Shown piece by piece: positions 9,279 through 17,965 of a stretch of 64,000 nt of DNA. Each line of letters opens with the position of its first letter. The stretch's first letter is position 1. The stretch is taken from NCBI RefSeq assembly GCF_001423495.1, contig NZ_LMOG01000018.1, forward strand, positions 259,843 through 323,842. The letters are read 5' to 3'. This DNA is from Xanthomonas sp. Leaf131 (GTDB taxonomy: Bacteria > Pseudomonadota > Gammaproteobacteria > Xanthomonadales > Xanthomonadaceae). Made by a program: the position numbers and the translations under genes. The notes beneath the pieces are model-generated. The model ran no database searches. It had not been told where the DNA came from and saw only the letters and a list, made by a program, of their open reading frames with translations.

Positions 9279-9944
9279 GTGAAGTTTCCGCGTGCGGTGT
9301 TGTTCGATCTGGATGGCACCTTGCTGGACAGCGCGCCGGACATGTTGGCCACCGTCAATGCGATGCTGACCGAGCGGGGGCGTGTGCCGATCGCATTGGA
9401 TCAGCTGCGCCCGGTGGTATCGAAAGGGTCGCGCGCGATGCTGGCGGTTGCGTTTTCCGAACTCGATCCTGATGCGCGCGATGCCTTGGTACCTGAGTTT
9501 CTGCGCCGTTATGAAGCCTTGATCGGCACGCAGTCGCAGTTGTTCGACGGTGTCGAAGAGTTGCTGCTGCGGCTGGAGCGCGCCGGTTGCATGTGGGGCG
9601 TCGTCACCAACAAGCCCGAATATCTGGCGCGTCTGATCCTGCCGCAACTGGGCTGGGAACAGCGCTGCGCGGTGTTGATCGGCGGCGACACGCTAGCCGA
9701 GCGCAAGCCGCATCCGTTGCCGTTGCTGGTGGCTGCCGAACGCATCGGTGTTGCGCCTGCGCAGTGCGTCTATGTGGGCGACGATGAGCGCGACATCCTG
9801 GCCGCACGCGCGGCAGCGATGCCATCTGTAGCGGTGTTGTGGGGCTATCGGTTGCACGATGACGATCCCTTGAGTTGGCAAGCCGACGTGTTGGTCGAGC
9901 AGCCGCAACTGTTGTGGGATGCCGCGACGTGGCCGCAGCCCTGA
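9279..9944 (+). CDS. gph: Phosphoglycolate phosphatase (HAD hydrolase)
   Basis: A 221-residue haloacid dehalogenase-type phosphatase with motif I VLFDLDGTLLDSAPDM, motif II VVTNKP, a lysine in ERKPHPLPLL, and motif IV YVGDDERD. A helical cap insert follows motif I. It is predicted to hydrolyse 2-phosphoglycolate, for example from repair of oxidised DNA ends. GTG 9279 is chosen because it begins the protein at KFPRAVLFDLDG. Longer frames from TTG 9213 add non-homologous residues, partly from the repeat-bearing spacer. Confidence 0.9.
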   Translation: MKFPRAVLFDLDGTLLDSAPDMLATVNAMLTERGRVPIALDQLRPVVSKGSRAMLAVAFSELDPDARDALVPEFLRRYEALIGTQSQLFDGVEELLLRLERAGCMWGVVTNKPEYLARLILPQLGWEQRCAVLIGGDTLAERKPHPLPLLVAAERIGVAPAQCVYVGDDERDILAARAAAMPSVAVLWGYRLHDDDPLSWQADVLVEQPQLLWDAATWPQP

Positions 9945-9972
9945 TCTTCTTTCGTTTTTTTCTGGACCCGCC

Positions 9973-10662
9973 ATGAGCCAATCCAGCGCTCTCGACAGTT
10001 TTCTCGACAAGTGGCGCAGCCGTTGGCCGGAATGGTCGGTTGCCGAGCCTTTCGTTCCGCAACCGCAACGCCCACTGGCTGCGGCCTGGTTTGCGTTGCT
10101 GCAGGAATGGGAAGACATCATGAATATCGCCGGCGACCCATTGCCGGCCGATGCCAAGTTGGCGTGGTGGCAGCAGGAGCTGCGCGATTGGTCGCAGCAG
10201 CGCTCGCGGCATCCGCTGGGGCGCGTGCTGGAACCGGTGCGTGCGCCGTGGGCACAATTGGCCGACACCTTGCCGGTGATGCAAGACGCCCGCGTGCCGC
10301 CGCAATCGCTGCAGCAGGCGCTGGACACCTTGCGCGGCTTTGCCGAGGCCGTGGTCGCAGTCGAGGCGGTGATGTTTACGCGCAGCCAGCCTGGTGATGC
10401 CACGGCGGTGGCGGTGCAATGGCTGGACGCGCGTCAGCGTGTGGCCGGCGACAGCGCGACACCGGGTGGCATGACGACAGCCGCATGGCGCGCGCAATTG
10501 CTGCGGGCCTGGCCGCGCAAGCCGGCGTTGGCGCGGCCGCATCGGGTGTGGTCGCGGCTGGCGCGACTGCGCTTGCAGCGCGAGCTCGCCGGGAAGGCGG
10601 CATATCCGCCGCCGCTGCAGCAGCTGTGGCATAGCTGGCGTGCGGCCAGCGGTGCAGACTAA
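9973..10662 (+). CDS. Squalene/phytoene synthase-like protein, probably non-catalytic
   Basis: A 229-residue protein with the phytoene-synthase-like stretch GDPLPADAKLAWWQQELRDW near residue 53, where family members carry the conserved arginine/lysine-WW-EL segment. It is shorter than carotenoid enzymes (usually 280-350 residues). I see neither of the two aspartate-rich DxxxD motifs that bind prenyl diphosphate magnesium. It may therefore resemble the NDUFAF6-like assembly branch rather than a synthase; that is inference. It follows gph by 28 bp on the same strand and probably shares its transcript. Confidence 0.65.
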   Translation: MSQSSALDSFLDKWRSRWPEWSVAEPFVPQPQRPLAAAWFALLQEWEDIMNIAGDPLPADAKLAWWQQELRDWSQQRSRHPLGRVLEPVRAPWAQLADTLPVMQDARVPPQSLQQALDTLRGFAEAVVAVEAVMFTRSQPGDATAVAVQWLDARQRVAGDSATPGGMTTAAWRAQLLRAWPRKPALARPHRVWSRLARLRLQRELAGKAAYPPPLQQLWHSWRAASGAD

Positions 10663-10879
10663 GAGCGTCTGACAAAATGACTGCGCTCACCGCTACGCGG
10701 GCTTGGCGGGCCTCGTGATACCTCTCCGTACACGACCACGTTGCCCGGTGCGATGCCCTCGACTGACTGAGCTGCTGATCGCATCCAATTACGCTACGAC
10801 TCGAAATTTCAGTCGTCTTGAAGCAATGAGAGAGTGCGGGTTAGATCACTCGTCAAGCGGCTGATCTGTGATTTCGCCG
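10663..10879. other. Intergenic stretch with no recognisable gene
   Basis: No supported coding region. It opens with a GAGCGTCTGACAAAATGA-like sequence that might be a relic of a mobile element end, but no partner end or transposase is found. It leads into the first palindromic repeat. Confidence 0.5.
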
Positions 10880-10981
10880 CAGGGCCCTTGCCCGCCCACC
10901 ATCGCGGGACACGCCGCAAGTACGTCCCTGTAGGCTCTTACGCGGCATCCATGCCGCGTAAGGTCCCGCGACGGTGGGTGT
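10880..10981 (+). repeat. Palindromic intergenic element, copy A
   Basis: Outer arms CCCGCCCACCATCGCGGGAC and GTCCCGCGACGGTGGG face each other. They enclose an asymmetric part (ACGCCGCAAGTACGTCCCTG) and an inner hairpin TTACGCGGCAT/ATGCCGCGTAA. It is nearly identical to copy C at 52311, and copies B, D and E are the same sequence inverted. Short reading frames across it are artefacts of its GC content. Confidence 0.85.
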
Positions 10982-11094
10982 GCATAGTGCAAGCCATGTA
11001 TGACGTGCCTTGTTTGGCTAATCGCCGTCCGATCAGCTTTTCAAGGCAAGCCAAGCAACAGGTAGGCTTTTAGTCAACCACCGACCAACTCTAT

Positions 11095-11145
11095 GGCGCG
11101 GTGTCCCGCGAGCGGTGAGGGCACCGCGCCCTCGATGAGCCGAGT
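11095..11145. repeat. Internally deleted palindromic element
   Basis: Matches the flanks of copy D at 52516: the preceding ACCGACCAACT and the following GCGAGCGGTGAGGGCA...CGCGCCCTCGA. The roughly 70-bp hairpin core is absent. The join lies at a short repeat (GCGGTGTCC against GGCGTGTCCCGCG), consistent with deletion between direct repeats. Confidence 0.6.
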
Positions 11146-11187
11146 GCACGGTTGCGAGCAGTGCACGCAGCGCCGCTTCAAGCACGA

Positions 11188-12858
11188 TCAAATCGGCGAA
11201 TCAGGCAGCACCGAGTGGTAGGCAATGAAGGCGTCGTTGCACTGCAGTGGCGTGCCAGGCCCAGGCTTGCCTTGCAGTTGCACATCGTTGGGCACCGATT
11301 CCGACAGCTGATCGAAGAAGCTCACCGGGCCGCCCTTGAAGGTGAAGTGCGTCGCGCCCGGATTGCTGGCCGGCCCGCCGAAATGCGGCTTTGCGAACGA
11401 GATCGGGCCACCTTCCAGCACCACGTTGTCCAGCGAAAGGGTGATCGGCAAGGTGGTGGTCGCATCGCGATAGCCATAGAAGCTCAGCTCGCCGCCGCCA
11501 AACGCCTTGGACCCGAGCGAGTGCACGTTGGTCAATGCAATGCCGCTGAAATTCGGCAGCTTGCTGCGCACCGCTGCATTGGCATAGTTGGCATCGAACA
11601 CCAGTGGCCTGGCAACACCGCGCATGCAGACGTTTTCGAAGCTGATGTCGTACACCTGTCCACCACGCGTGCCATCGGATTTGATGCGCAGGCCGTTGGC
11701 GGAATACGGGTCGGAGTTGGCGTCGTTGCTGTTGAAGCCATCGATGCTCAAGCCGCGCACGGCGATGTGGCGCATGCCCGAATCGGTTTCGCTGCCCAGC
11801 GAAAAACCGTGCGTGTAATAGAACTGGTTGTAGGCGAACAACATGTTCTCCGAAGCGATGCTACGTTTGCTGCTGGCATGCGCCTTGATCGCCACGCCGT
11901 CGTCGCCGGTGCCGATATACGAGTAGGCCAGCAACACCTTCTTGGACTGGCCAGGATCGAAGCCATCGGTGTTCTTGGCCGTTTCCGGAGTGAAGCAGGT
12001 CGCGTGCGGATTCACATCCGGCGTGCTGCCGGCCGGGCAGCGATAGCCAGGGCGCGAATAGACCAGGCTGGGCGCGAGAATCTTGATGCCCCATGCCGTC
12101 AGGCCGACCACGTTGTCGGTGGTGACGTGGAAATTGGGCGAGTTTTCCAGGGTGATGTCGTACAGCGTGAAGTCGGTGCTGTCGTCGATCTGCAGCAGGC
12201 GCGGCACATGCTGGCTCAGGCCCTTGGTGACGTTGAGATAGGCCAGATCCCACCAGCTGGCGGTGCCGGCGTTTGGCCCGGCGGTGAGCGTGCTGCCGCC
12301 GCGGCCATCGATCTTGCCGGCACCCACAATCGCACTGCTGGCGGTATCGGCGACGTGGATCAGCGGGTTGCAGGATTTGGCCTTGTCGCTGGTGGCGGTG
12401 CCGCAGGTGCCCAGGCCATTGTCGTAGTCGCGCGGATTGCGCGAGCCGAACAAGGTGACACCGCGGTCGATCCACAGAGTAACTCCGCTCTTGATCGTCA
12501 GCGGGCCGCTCAACAGGCCCGACTCGCCGGCATCGCCGGTGATCAGACGCACTGCGCTGCCGGCAGGGCAATCATCGATGGCCGCCTGCAAACGCGCGGT
12601 GTCGCGCTTGGATTGCGCGGAATCGGTGTCGAGCGCATCCAGCGAGCCGCCCACCGGCACCAGCGCGGCCTTGAGCGTTGCGCAGACCTGCGTCGGTAGC
12701 GTGGGCTGCTGGATCACGCCCCAGCTGGTGGAGATGCTGTGTGCGGTATCGGCCACGTCTGGTGTATGCGGCCGCGCGGCGCTGGCTTCGGTTGTCACCA
12801 AGCCAAATAACGCAAGCGTCAACGGCGCAAGCGCGGGAAAGGGGGAATGGGACTGCAT
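11188..12858 (-). CDS. Secreted polygalacturonase (glycoside hydrolase family 28)
   Basis: A 556-residue pectin-degrading enzyme that hydrolyses alpha-1,4-galacturonan in plant cell walls. A signal peptide occupies about residues 1-28 (LTLALFGLVTTEASAA). The GH28 catalytic set is complete: NTDGFDP (296-302), GTGDDGVAIK (316-325), THG (349-351) and RIK (391-393). The start is the ATG that gives the signal peptide; longer frames add a hydrophilic leader. A pectin methylesterase lies upstream on the same strand behind its own spacer, and the pair would act in sequence, demethylation and then cleavage. A near-consensus HrpX PIP box with a correctly spaced -10 lies about 160-220 bp upstream. Confidence 0.93.
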   Translation of the reverse strand: MQSHSPFPALAPLTLALFGLVTTEASAARPHTPDVADTAHSISTSWGVIQQPTLPTQVCATLKAALVPVGGSLDALDTDSAQSKRDTARLQAAIDDCPAGSAVRLITGDAGESGLLSGPLTIKSGVTLWIDRGVTLFGSRNPRDYDNGLGTCGTATSDKAKSCNPLIHVADTASSAIVGAGKIDGRGGSTLTAGPNAGTASWWDLAYLNVTKGLSQHVPRLLQIDDSTDFTLYDITLENSPNFHVTTDNVVGLTAWGIKILAPSLVYSRPGYRCPAGSTPDVNPHATCFTPETAKNTDGFDPGQSKKVLLAYSYIGTGDDGVAIKAHASSKRSIASENMLFAYNQFYYTHGFSLGSETDSGMRHIAVRGLSIDGFNSNDANSDPYSANGLRIKSDGTRGGQVYDISFENVCMRGVARPLVFDANYANAAVRSKLPNFSGIALTNVHSLGSKAFGGGELSFYGYRDATTTLPITLSLDNVVLEGGPISFAKPHFGGPASNPGATHFTFKGGPVSFFDQLSESVPNDVQLQGKPGPGTPLQCNDAFIAYHSVLPDSPI

Positions 12859-13017
12859 GGGGATGACTCCGAGAGTGGACTGCGAAAGACGCCGTCGATC
12901 AATCAAAGGCCCGTCGCCGGTGTGTTGCATTCGCATGACAGCGATTGCAAACATGCGCCGTTGGCGTGCCCAAAGTATCGATCGCTACATGGCGTGATCG
13001 AGAGCGATCGACGACCA

Positions 13018-13079
13018 AGCGTGGCCTCTCATGCAAGCGCGCGATGTCGGAGGGGCGAATTCAGCGCCGCATTGCCGAA
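13018..13079 (-). promoter_or_regulatory. Candidate imperfect PIP box and -10 for the polygalacturonase
   Basis: On the minus strand TTCGG-N15-TTCGC (13079-13055) differs from the HrpX plant-inducible promoter consensus TTCGC-N15-TTCGC at one base. CACGCT (13023-13018) fits the YANNNT -10 seen 30-32 bp after PIP boxes; here the gap is 31 bp. The spacing agreement is the main support. HrpX is not encoded in the window. Confidence 0.4.
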
Positions 13080-13234
13080 GGCGACGCGGGGGGTGTCGCA
13101 ATCGGTGCAGTGCAATGCCGCGTACGCGGCCTGTTGCAAGACATACGTTGCGCATGTGCCATGCAATGTGGCGGCTGCACTCGGCAATCGCGCAACGCGC
13201 ACTGTTCCCAGCCGTGCACACCGACCATGTCGGC

Positions 13235-13340
13235 TGGCCCTTGCCCGCCAGCCGTCTTGGGACCTTCTGCGGCGTGAATGCCGCAGAAGAGCCTGCAAGG
13301 ACGTACTTTCGGCGTGTCCCGCGATGGTGGGGGGCAAGGA
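13235..13340 (-). repeat. Palindromic intergenic element, copy B
   Basis: Same family as copy E, in inverted orientation to A and C, and more diverged. CTTGCCCGCC faces GGTGGGGGGCAAG as outer arms, with inner hairpin TTCTGCGGC/GCCGCAGAA and the conserved GGACGTACTT and GGCGTGTCCCGCG. It sits between the two pectinase genes. Confidence 0.8.
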
Positions 13341-13432
13341 GCGCTTCAGCGAATCAGCAGATCAACCGCTCTACAACATGGACTGCCGACAGGCGATGAT
13401 GGCGGCGTTGAGCCGCGTGTTGACGCGATGAC

Positions 13433-14614
13433 TCAGTCCGCGCTGCCGGCACCGCTATTGCTGTATTCGTAAAAACGGTTCGGCGAATTGGCGCAATTGC
13501 TGCTGCAATACGGACGGCTGGCAGTGGATGCATTCCACGGTGCGGTCTTGCGGATATGGCTGCCCAGCGTTGAATTGCGCACAGTGACCTGCCCATTGGG
13601 CGAGGTGCCGTCGACGTAGGCACCCAGATCGCTGATGCCCTCGTCCCAGGCGCGCCCGAGGTAGGTGTTGTTGTCCGGCGAGCCGGAAATCGAAACGAAA
13701 CTACTGTCGATCGCCAGAAAACCGTAGCTGCTGCCGGGGCGTGTGCTGGGCGCAAAGATATAGCCGCCGCGGCTGGTGCCAAGCCGCGCGCCGGTGGAGC
13801 GGATGGTGGAGTGATCGAACACTCCAATGCCCGAGCCGAAGATGAAATCGACATCGCCATCGATCGTGCTGCTCTTGAAATACGCGCGGATCACGTTGGC
13901 CGCGTTGGTGGCGCTGATCAACAAGGTATCCTGGTTGCCGGTCACCAGCACATCTTCGAAGCTGGCTTTATCGCCACGCACTGCCAGCGCGACGGCTGCC
14001 TGGTTGTTGTTGGCGTAGGTGCCTTCGACATAGTTGTTGTCTACGCGCAGATGGCGCGCCTGAAAATTGGCCGCGCGTACGGTCAGCGTCGCGCTGTTGG
14101 ACGTGCCGACCGTGGTTGCCGATGCATTGCTGGCACAGGCGTGGCTGGCGGTGCCTGCCGGTTTGGGCGTGGGATTTGCGTTGTGGAAGCGGATGATGGT
14201 GTCTGCGGTATTCGCACCCAGGCCGAACACCGTCAGCGGCGGCGCGTTCGTCGGCACGCACACCAACTCGGTATAGGTGCCTGCCTTGACGCTGATGTAG
14301 CGGCGCGTGGTGCCGCCTGCAGCGACCGCTGCGTCGATCGCCGATTGCACGCTGCGATACCGCGTGGACCCATCGGCTGCCACTGCATAGTCGGCGCTGA
14401 GCAGTGCAACGCCTGCGGTGGGATTCCAGTTGTCGGTGACCGGTGCGCTGAGTGGCCCGGCTTTGGCCAACGCCTTGGCGATCGTCTGCGAGCTCGCTTC
14501 GCTGCTGGTGAGCTGTGGCCGGCTGGCCGTGCCGGTCAGTGCAGCGGCATCGACACTCACAAGGCTTAGGAGTGCAGTGGCGATGCAGGTCGTGCGTAGA
14601 GGCAATACGGACAT
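13433..14614 (-). CDS. Secreted pectin methylesterase (carbohydrate esterase family 8)
   Basis: A 393-residue right-handed beta-helix esterase that removes methyl groups from pectin. It has an N-terminal signal peptide (LRTTCIATALLSLVSVDAAA). Conserved motifs are GTYTE (112-116), GNQDTLL with the catalytic acid Asp229, GDVDFIFG with the nucleophile region Asp256, and GRAWD with Arg321. The start is the ATG before the signal peptide. It neighbours the polygalacturonase, which prefers its demethylated product. Genes of this pair are typically secreted by the type II system in plant-pathogenic xanthomonads. Confidence 0.93.
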   Translation of the reverse strand: MSVLPLRTTCIATALLSLVSVDAAALTGTASRPQLTSSEASSQTIAKALAKAGPLSAPVTDNWNPTAGVALLSADYAVAADGSTRYRSVQSAIDAAVAAGGTTRRYISVKAGTYTELVCVPTNAPPLTVFGLGANTADTIIRFHNANPTPKPAGTASHACASNASATTVGTSNSATLTVRAANFQARHLRVDNNYVEGTYANNNQAAVALAVRGDKASFEDVLVTGNQDTLLISATNAANVIRAYFKSSTIDGDVDFIFGSGIGVFDHSTIRSTGARLGTSRGGYIFAPSTRPGSSYGFLAIDSSFVSISGSPDNNTYLGRAWDEGISDLGAYVDGTSPNGQVTVRNSTLGSHIRKTAPWNASTASRPYCSSNCANSPNRFYEYSNSGAGSAD

Positions 14615-15041
14615 GGAGTGGCGCTCTCTATATGAGGAACACGTGCGTATGCGGCGATACGCGTCAAATGCGGGCAGTACAGGCAGTGCAGCGAAAACCT
14701 GGCGCGTTACTGGAAAGCGATTGCCGATGGCCATCGGTGTAGCCGTGATGGAGCACCATGCGGGCGGCGAGGCGATGGTACTGCCGTGTTCGCTTTTTTC
14801 GCCTCGCGATGCGATGCAATGTTCAAGACCATCGGTGTCATCACGGTTTAGAACCTGATCGCGTCGCAAACCTGCATCGCGTGTTGCGATGCCGTATGAA
14901 TGCCAACGCGTTTGCACAAGCATGGGATTGCACCGGGTGTTGCCAACAAGTGCAGACAACGGTGCGCGTCGTCACATGCTGTGGTCGGCAGGGCTTCCAG
15001 ACTCAAGCACCCGCGTAGACCTACGCATGTCAGGAATCGAA
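14615..15041. other. Divergent regulatory spacer between the pectin methylesterase and stress-protein genes
   Basis: No supported coding region in 427 bp. It must hold both promoters. The only structure noted is a small hairpin CATCGC/GCGATG (14875-14891). No PIP box with correct spacing was found. Confidence 0.6.
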
Positions 15042-15530
15042 ATGGCAGATCCCAAAGAGTTGCAGGAAAAATTCTGGAAGTCGCTCAAGTCCGATCGCAC
15101 CGTGATGCTGGGCCTGGATGGCGTGGAAGACGGTCATGCGCGTCCGATGACGGCGCAGATCGAAGGCGACAGCGGTGGCCCGATCTGGTTCTTTACCTCC
15201 AAGGACAATGCGCTGATTGCCAAGCTGGGGCAGGGCCGTCGCGTCATCGGCGCTTTTAGCAGCAAGGGGCATGATTTGTTCGCCAGCATCAGCGGCTCGC
15301 TGCACGAGGACACCGATCCTGCGGTCATCGATCGCTTGTGGAACCCGCACGTTGCCGCGTGGTACGAAGGCGGCAAGGACGATCCGAAATTGGCGCTGCT
15401 GCGCCTGGAAGCGGACCATGCGCAGATCTGGCTCAATGGGTCCAGCCTGCTCGCTGGGATCAAAGTGTTGTTCGGTGTCGATCCGAAGACCGACTACCAG
15501 GACAAGGTGGCCGACGTCCCGCTGCGTTGA
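15042..15530 (+). CDS. FMN-binding general stress protein (pyridoxamine oxidase-like split barrel)
   Basis: A 162-residue protein of the general stress protein 26 group. The split-barrel flavin fold is indicated by RTVMLGLDG, the strand with HARPMTAQ, PIWFFTSKDNALIAKL, and WNPHVAAWYEGGKDDPKLALLRL. A Xanthomonas member of this family is known to bind flavin; its substrate is not defined. ATG 15042 is chosen because AGGAA lies 5 bp upstream; ATG 15027 is in frame but poorly placed. It stands alone on the plus strand. Confidence 0.88.
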   Translation: MADPKELQEKFWKSLKSDRTVMLGLDGVEDGHARPMTAQIEGDSGGPIWFFTSKDNALIAKLGQGRRVIGAFSSKGHDLFASISGSLHEDTDPAVIDRLWNPHVAAWYEGGKDDPKLALLRLEADHAQIWLNGSSLLAGIKVLFGVDPKTDYQDKVADVPLR

Positions 15531-15775
15531 GATTCTGTTGGCGCATGCGTGGCCACTAAAGGTCACGCATGCGCACCTTTTAAGCATTTACTTGAGCAAT
15601 TGCACGCTACGCAGGGTTGGTGCGTGGCGGAGCAGTCGACATGTTTGTCTGCGCAAGTGCTTCCTCCGCCGCTGGAAGGTGCGGCGCTTCACCATGCCAG
15701 AACGCGCCGCGGCGCAATGATTGGTGCTACTCGCTCAGTGCGCCTGTGCAATGCGTGTCCACCAGGAGAAGCAAG

Positions 15776-16066
15776 ATGCAACAGATCGAAATTGGCCAGA
15801 TGGTGTTTCTGCGCGACGGCGAAGTCGGCGTCGGTGCAGTGCGCGACATTCTCAACGACGGTGCCGAACTCGTCATCAATATCGAAAACGGTGGCGATTT
15901 CGTGCTGCCTAGAGCGGTAGTGCGCGATGTGCATTCCGGCAAGGTGATGCTGGACGTCGACCAGTTGCCTGAGGAAGTGCGTAATGCGCTGCGCCACCCG
16001 CACGACAATGAATTACGAACCAGTACGTATGCCGCAAGCAATCCGCAGGACGGCGCGCTCAGGTAA
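15776..16066 (+). CDS. Small hypothetical protein with a possible PRC-barrel/DUF2171-like fold
   Basis: A 96-residue soluble protein rich in beta strands: MQQIEIGQMVFLRDGEVG, then VLPRAVVRDVHSGKVMLDVD and an acidic LPEEVRNAL. The pattern of a short barrel followed by a charged helix recalls DUF2171 proteins, but I do not recognise it with certainty. AGGAG lies about 9 bp before the ATG, which fixes the start. The C-terminal 25 residues look disordered. It is the first of two same-strand genes of unknown role. Confidence 0.7.
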   Translation: MQQIEIGQMVFLRDGEVGVGAVRDILNDGAELVINIENGGDFVLPRAVVRDVHSGKVMLDVDQLPEEVRNALRHPHDNELRTSTYAASNPQDGALR

Positions 16067-16248
16067 GTGGTTGGGCTAGCAGAAGGATGATCCAGAGATC
16101 CGCAGCCGTCTTGCGTTTTGCCTGGTTGTCTATCGTTGGCCGGATCCGTCTGTCGCTAAAAAACCGCCCATACGGCATAGTGACTTTCGGGTCGTGCCAG
16201 CAGCTTGCCCATCGCTTACTGTCGCATCTCGAACAGTGGGATCGGACG

Positions 16249-17028
16249 ATGAGACTCGGCAAGCTGGCAATCGTTCTATCGATTCTTGTTGGGTTCGATG
16301 CAGTCGGTGCGACCGTTCAACAAGACGAAGCCCAGATTCTGCAAGCCGACGCAGCATTCTGGAAGGCCTATAACGCCTGCGATATGAAGGCCATTGCGGA
16401 TGGTCTTACCGCAGATGTCGAGTTCTATCATGACAAGACCGGGCTCACGACCTCACGCGAAGCGGTAGTGGATTCGTTGCGCAACGGACCCTGCGCCAAC
16501 AAGACCTTGCGTCTTCGACGCGAGGCGCTGAGCGACAGCATCGAGTTCCATCCGCTCAAGGGCGGTTACGCGATGCTATCGGGCCGTCACCGCTTCTATG
16601 TGCAGGAACCTCACATAGCAGAGCGATTGGATGGGCAAGCGGACTTCACCACGGTCTGGAAGTTTGCCGATGGGCGCTGGCGCATGCATCGCGTGCTCAG
16701 TTATACGCACGGTCCCGTGCCCTACACGCCGCCACCAAGAACGACAACACTCCCGGCTGTTGTGCTGGAGCGTTACGCGGGCCGCTATCGCTCGCCTCGC
16801 ATCGGTACCATCCAGGTCGCGGTCGCAGGCGACCATCTGCTACTCACGGCAGGCAGTTTTGTCGCCACGCTCTATCCGCAATCCACCACGCGTTTCTTCG
16901 CCATGGAGCGCGATCTGCGTTTCGATTTCGAGGGCGGCGACAACGCACTCCCCAAATCGCTGGCCGTTTACGAAAACGGCGTTGTCAGCGAACGTGCCGT
17001 ACGCGAAGGCGTTACTGCGCGCGAGTAA
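16249..17028 (+). CDS. Exported SnoaL/DUF4440-like protein with a C-terminal lipocalin-like region
   Basis: A 259-residue protein. A signal peptide (LAIVLSILVGFDAVGA) precedes an NTF2-like DUF4440 domain, about residues 25-150 (ILQADAAFWKAYNACDMKAI, FADGRWRMHRVLSY). A second domain follows with the DUF3471-like opening VLERYAGRYRSP. The NTF2-like fold often binds small ligands; no catalytic residues can be assigned. The in-frame extension back to 16087 lacks the export signal and is unlikely to be translated. Probably periplasmic; function unknown. Confidence 0.75.
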   Translation: MRLGKLAIVLSILVGFDAVGATVQQDEAQILQADAAFWKAYNACDMKAIADGLTADVEFYHDKTGLTTSREAVVDSLRNGPCANKTLRLRREALSDSIEFHPLKGGYAMLSGRHRFYVQEPHIAERLDGQADFTTVWKFADGRWRMHRVLSYTHGPVPYTPPPRTTTLPAVVLERYAGRYRSPRIGTIQVAVAGDHLLLTAGSFVATLYPQSTTRFFAMERDLRFDFEGGDNALPKSLAVYENGVVSERAVREGVTARE

Positions 17029-17119
17029 CGAGCAAAGACATGTTTCACCGGCTGCGTTCGAAAGCAATCAAGTACACAAATCGATGCAGCGGCGCCGCCA
17101 TAGCGCACAGGTCGTTGGT

Positions 17120-17965
17120 TTAGCTGCCCGCAACGTCCGGCAATAGACCATCCGGCAATAAAAACGTACGCGGCGCGGCATCGGGCGGGCCCGCAGAAGG
17201 CAGTGCCGGTTGCTCGGCTTCGTCCTTGAGTTGCACACCGGATAACTTGCGTCGGAATGCCTCGCGCAACAGGTACGCAAGTTTGTGCGTCGCTTCGGCG
17301 TAACTCAGCCCTTCGGCGCGGATATTGGAGATGCAATTGCGCGCCGCGTCGGTCAAGCCGACCCGCGGTGTGTAAGTCAGGTACAGGCCCAGGCTGTCGG
17401 GCGAGCTCAAGCCTGGCCGCTCGCCGATCAACACGATCACTGCGCGGGCCTTGAGCAATTCGCCGACCTCATCCCCAATGGCCACACGCCCTTGCGCGAT
17501 CAGTACCACCGGTGCCAACGACCAGCCTTCGTGTGCGGCCAGGCGATCGATATGCTCCAGCATCTGCGGAGCATTGCGGTGCACGGCCAGTGCGGAGAGC
17601 CCATCGGCGATCACGATCGCCAGGTCGTGTCCGCCGCCATGCACGGCGGTCAGGCCACGCAGTTGCGTGGCAGCATCCTCGGCCAGACGACGGCCCAGGT
17701 CCGGGCGTTGCAGATAGATATGCCGGTCTGCCGCCGCGCTGTGCAGCAGCATGCTGGTACGCCCGCGCTGTTCCAGCTCGGCCTGCAGCGGCGCTGGATC
17801 GAACGCCAGATGCACCGCATCGCGTGCCTGTGCATGCGCCAGCTGGAAGTCCAGATGCGCCCCTGTTGGCAGGCTGGTGCCGACGCGCCCCAACGCGATT
17901 CGCGCCGGCGTGAGGTGACGCAACTGTGCCCAGGCATCGCGCGGTGGTGCGGTGGGGCTGCTCAT
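17120..17965 (-). CDS. eutC: Ethanolamine ammonia-lyase light chain EutC
   Basis: The 281-residue small subunit of the adenosylcobalamin-dependent lyase that splits ethanolamine to acetaldehyde and ammonia. Family landmarks are [17 protein letters not shown] near the N-terminus, [15 protein letters not shown], the central [11 protein letters not shown], and [20 protein letters not shown] near the end. Its ATG overlaps the eutB stop by 4 bp. It is the last gene of the three-gene unit eat-eutB-eutC. Confidence 0.95.
   Translation of the reverse strand: MSSPTAPPRDAWAQLRHLTPARIALGRVGTSLPTGAHLDFQLAHAQARDAVHLAFDPAPLQAELEQRGRTSMLLHSAAADRHIYLQRPDLGRRLAEDAATQLRGLTAVHGGGHDLAIVIADGLSALAVHRNAPQMLEHIDRLAAHEGWSLAPVVLIAQGRVAIGDEVGELLKARAVIVLIGERPGLSSPDSLGLYLTYTPRVGLTDAARNCISNIRAEGLSYAEATHKLAYLLREAFRRKLSGVQLKDEAEQPALPSAGPPDAAPRTFLLPDGLLPDVAGS

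Noticed and set aside
10663..10879. Insertion sequence remnant
   Set aside because: One stretch resembled a mobile-element end, but there is no second end, target duplication or transposase fragment, so it is not claimed as an IS.
10834..11073. Small reading frame across the palindromic element
   Set aside because: It lies wholly in repeat DNA and similar frames appear at every copy; no conserved protein is recognised.
11152..12699. 515-codon open frame on the plus strand
   Set aside because: Shadow of the polygalacturonase, which has a signal peptide and a full GH28 catalytic set on the other strand.
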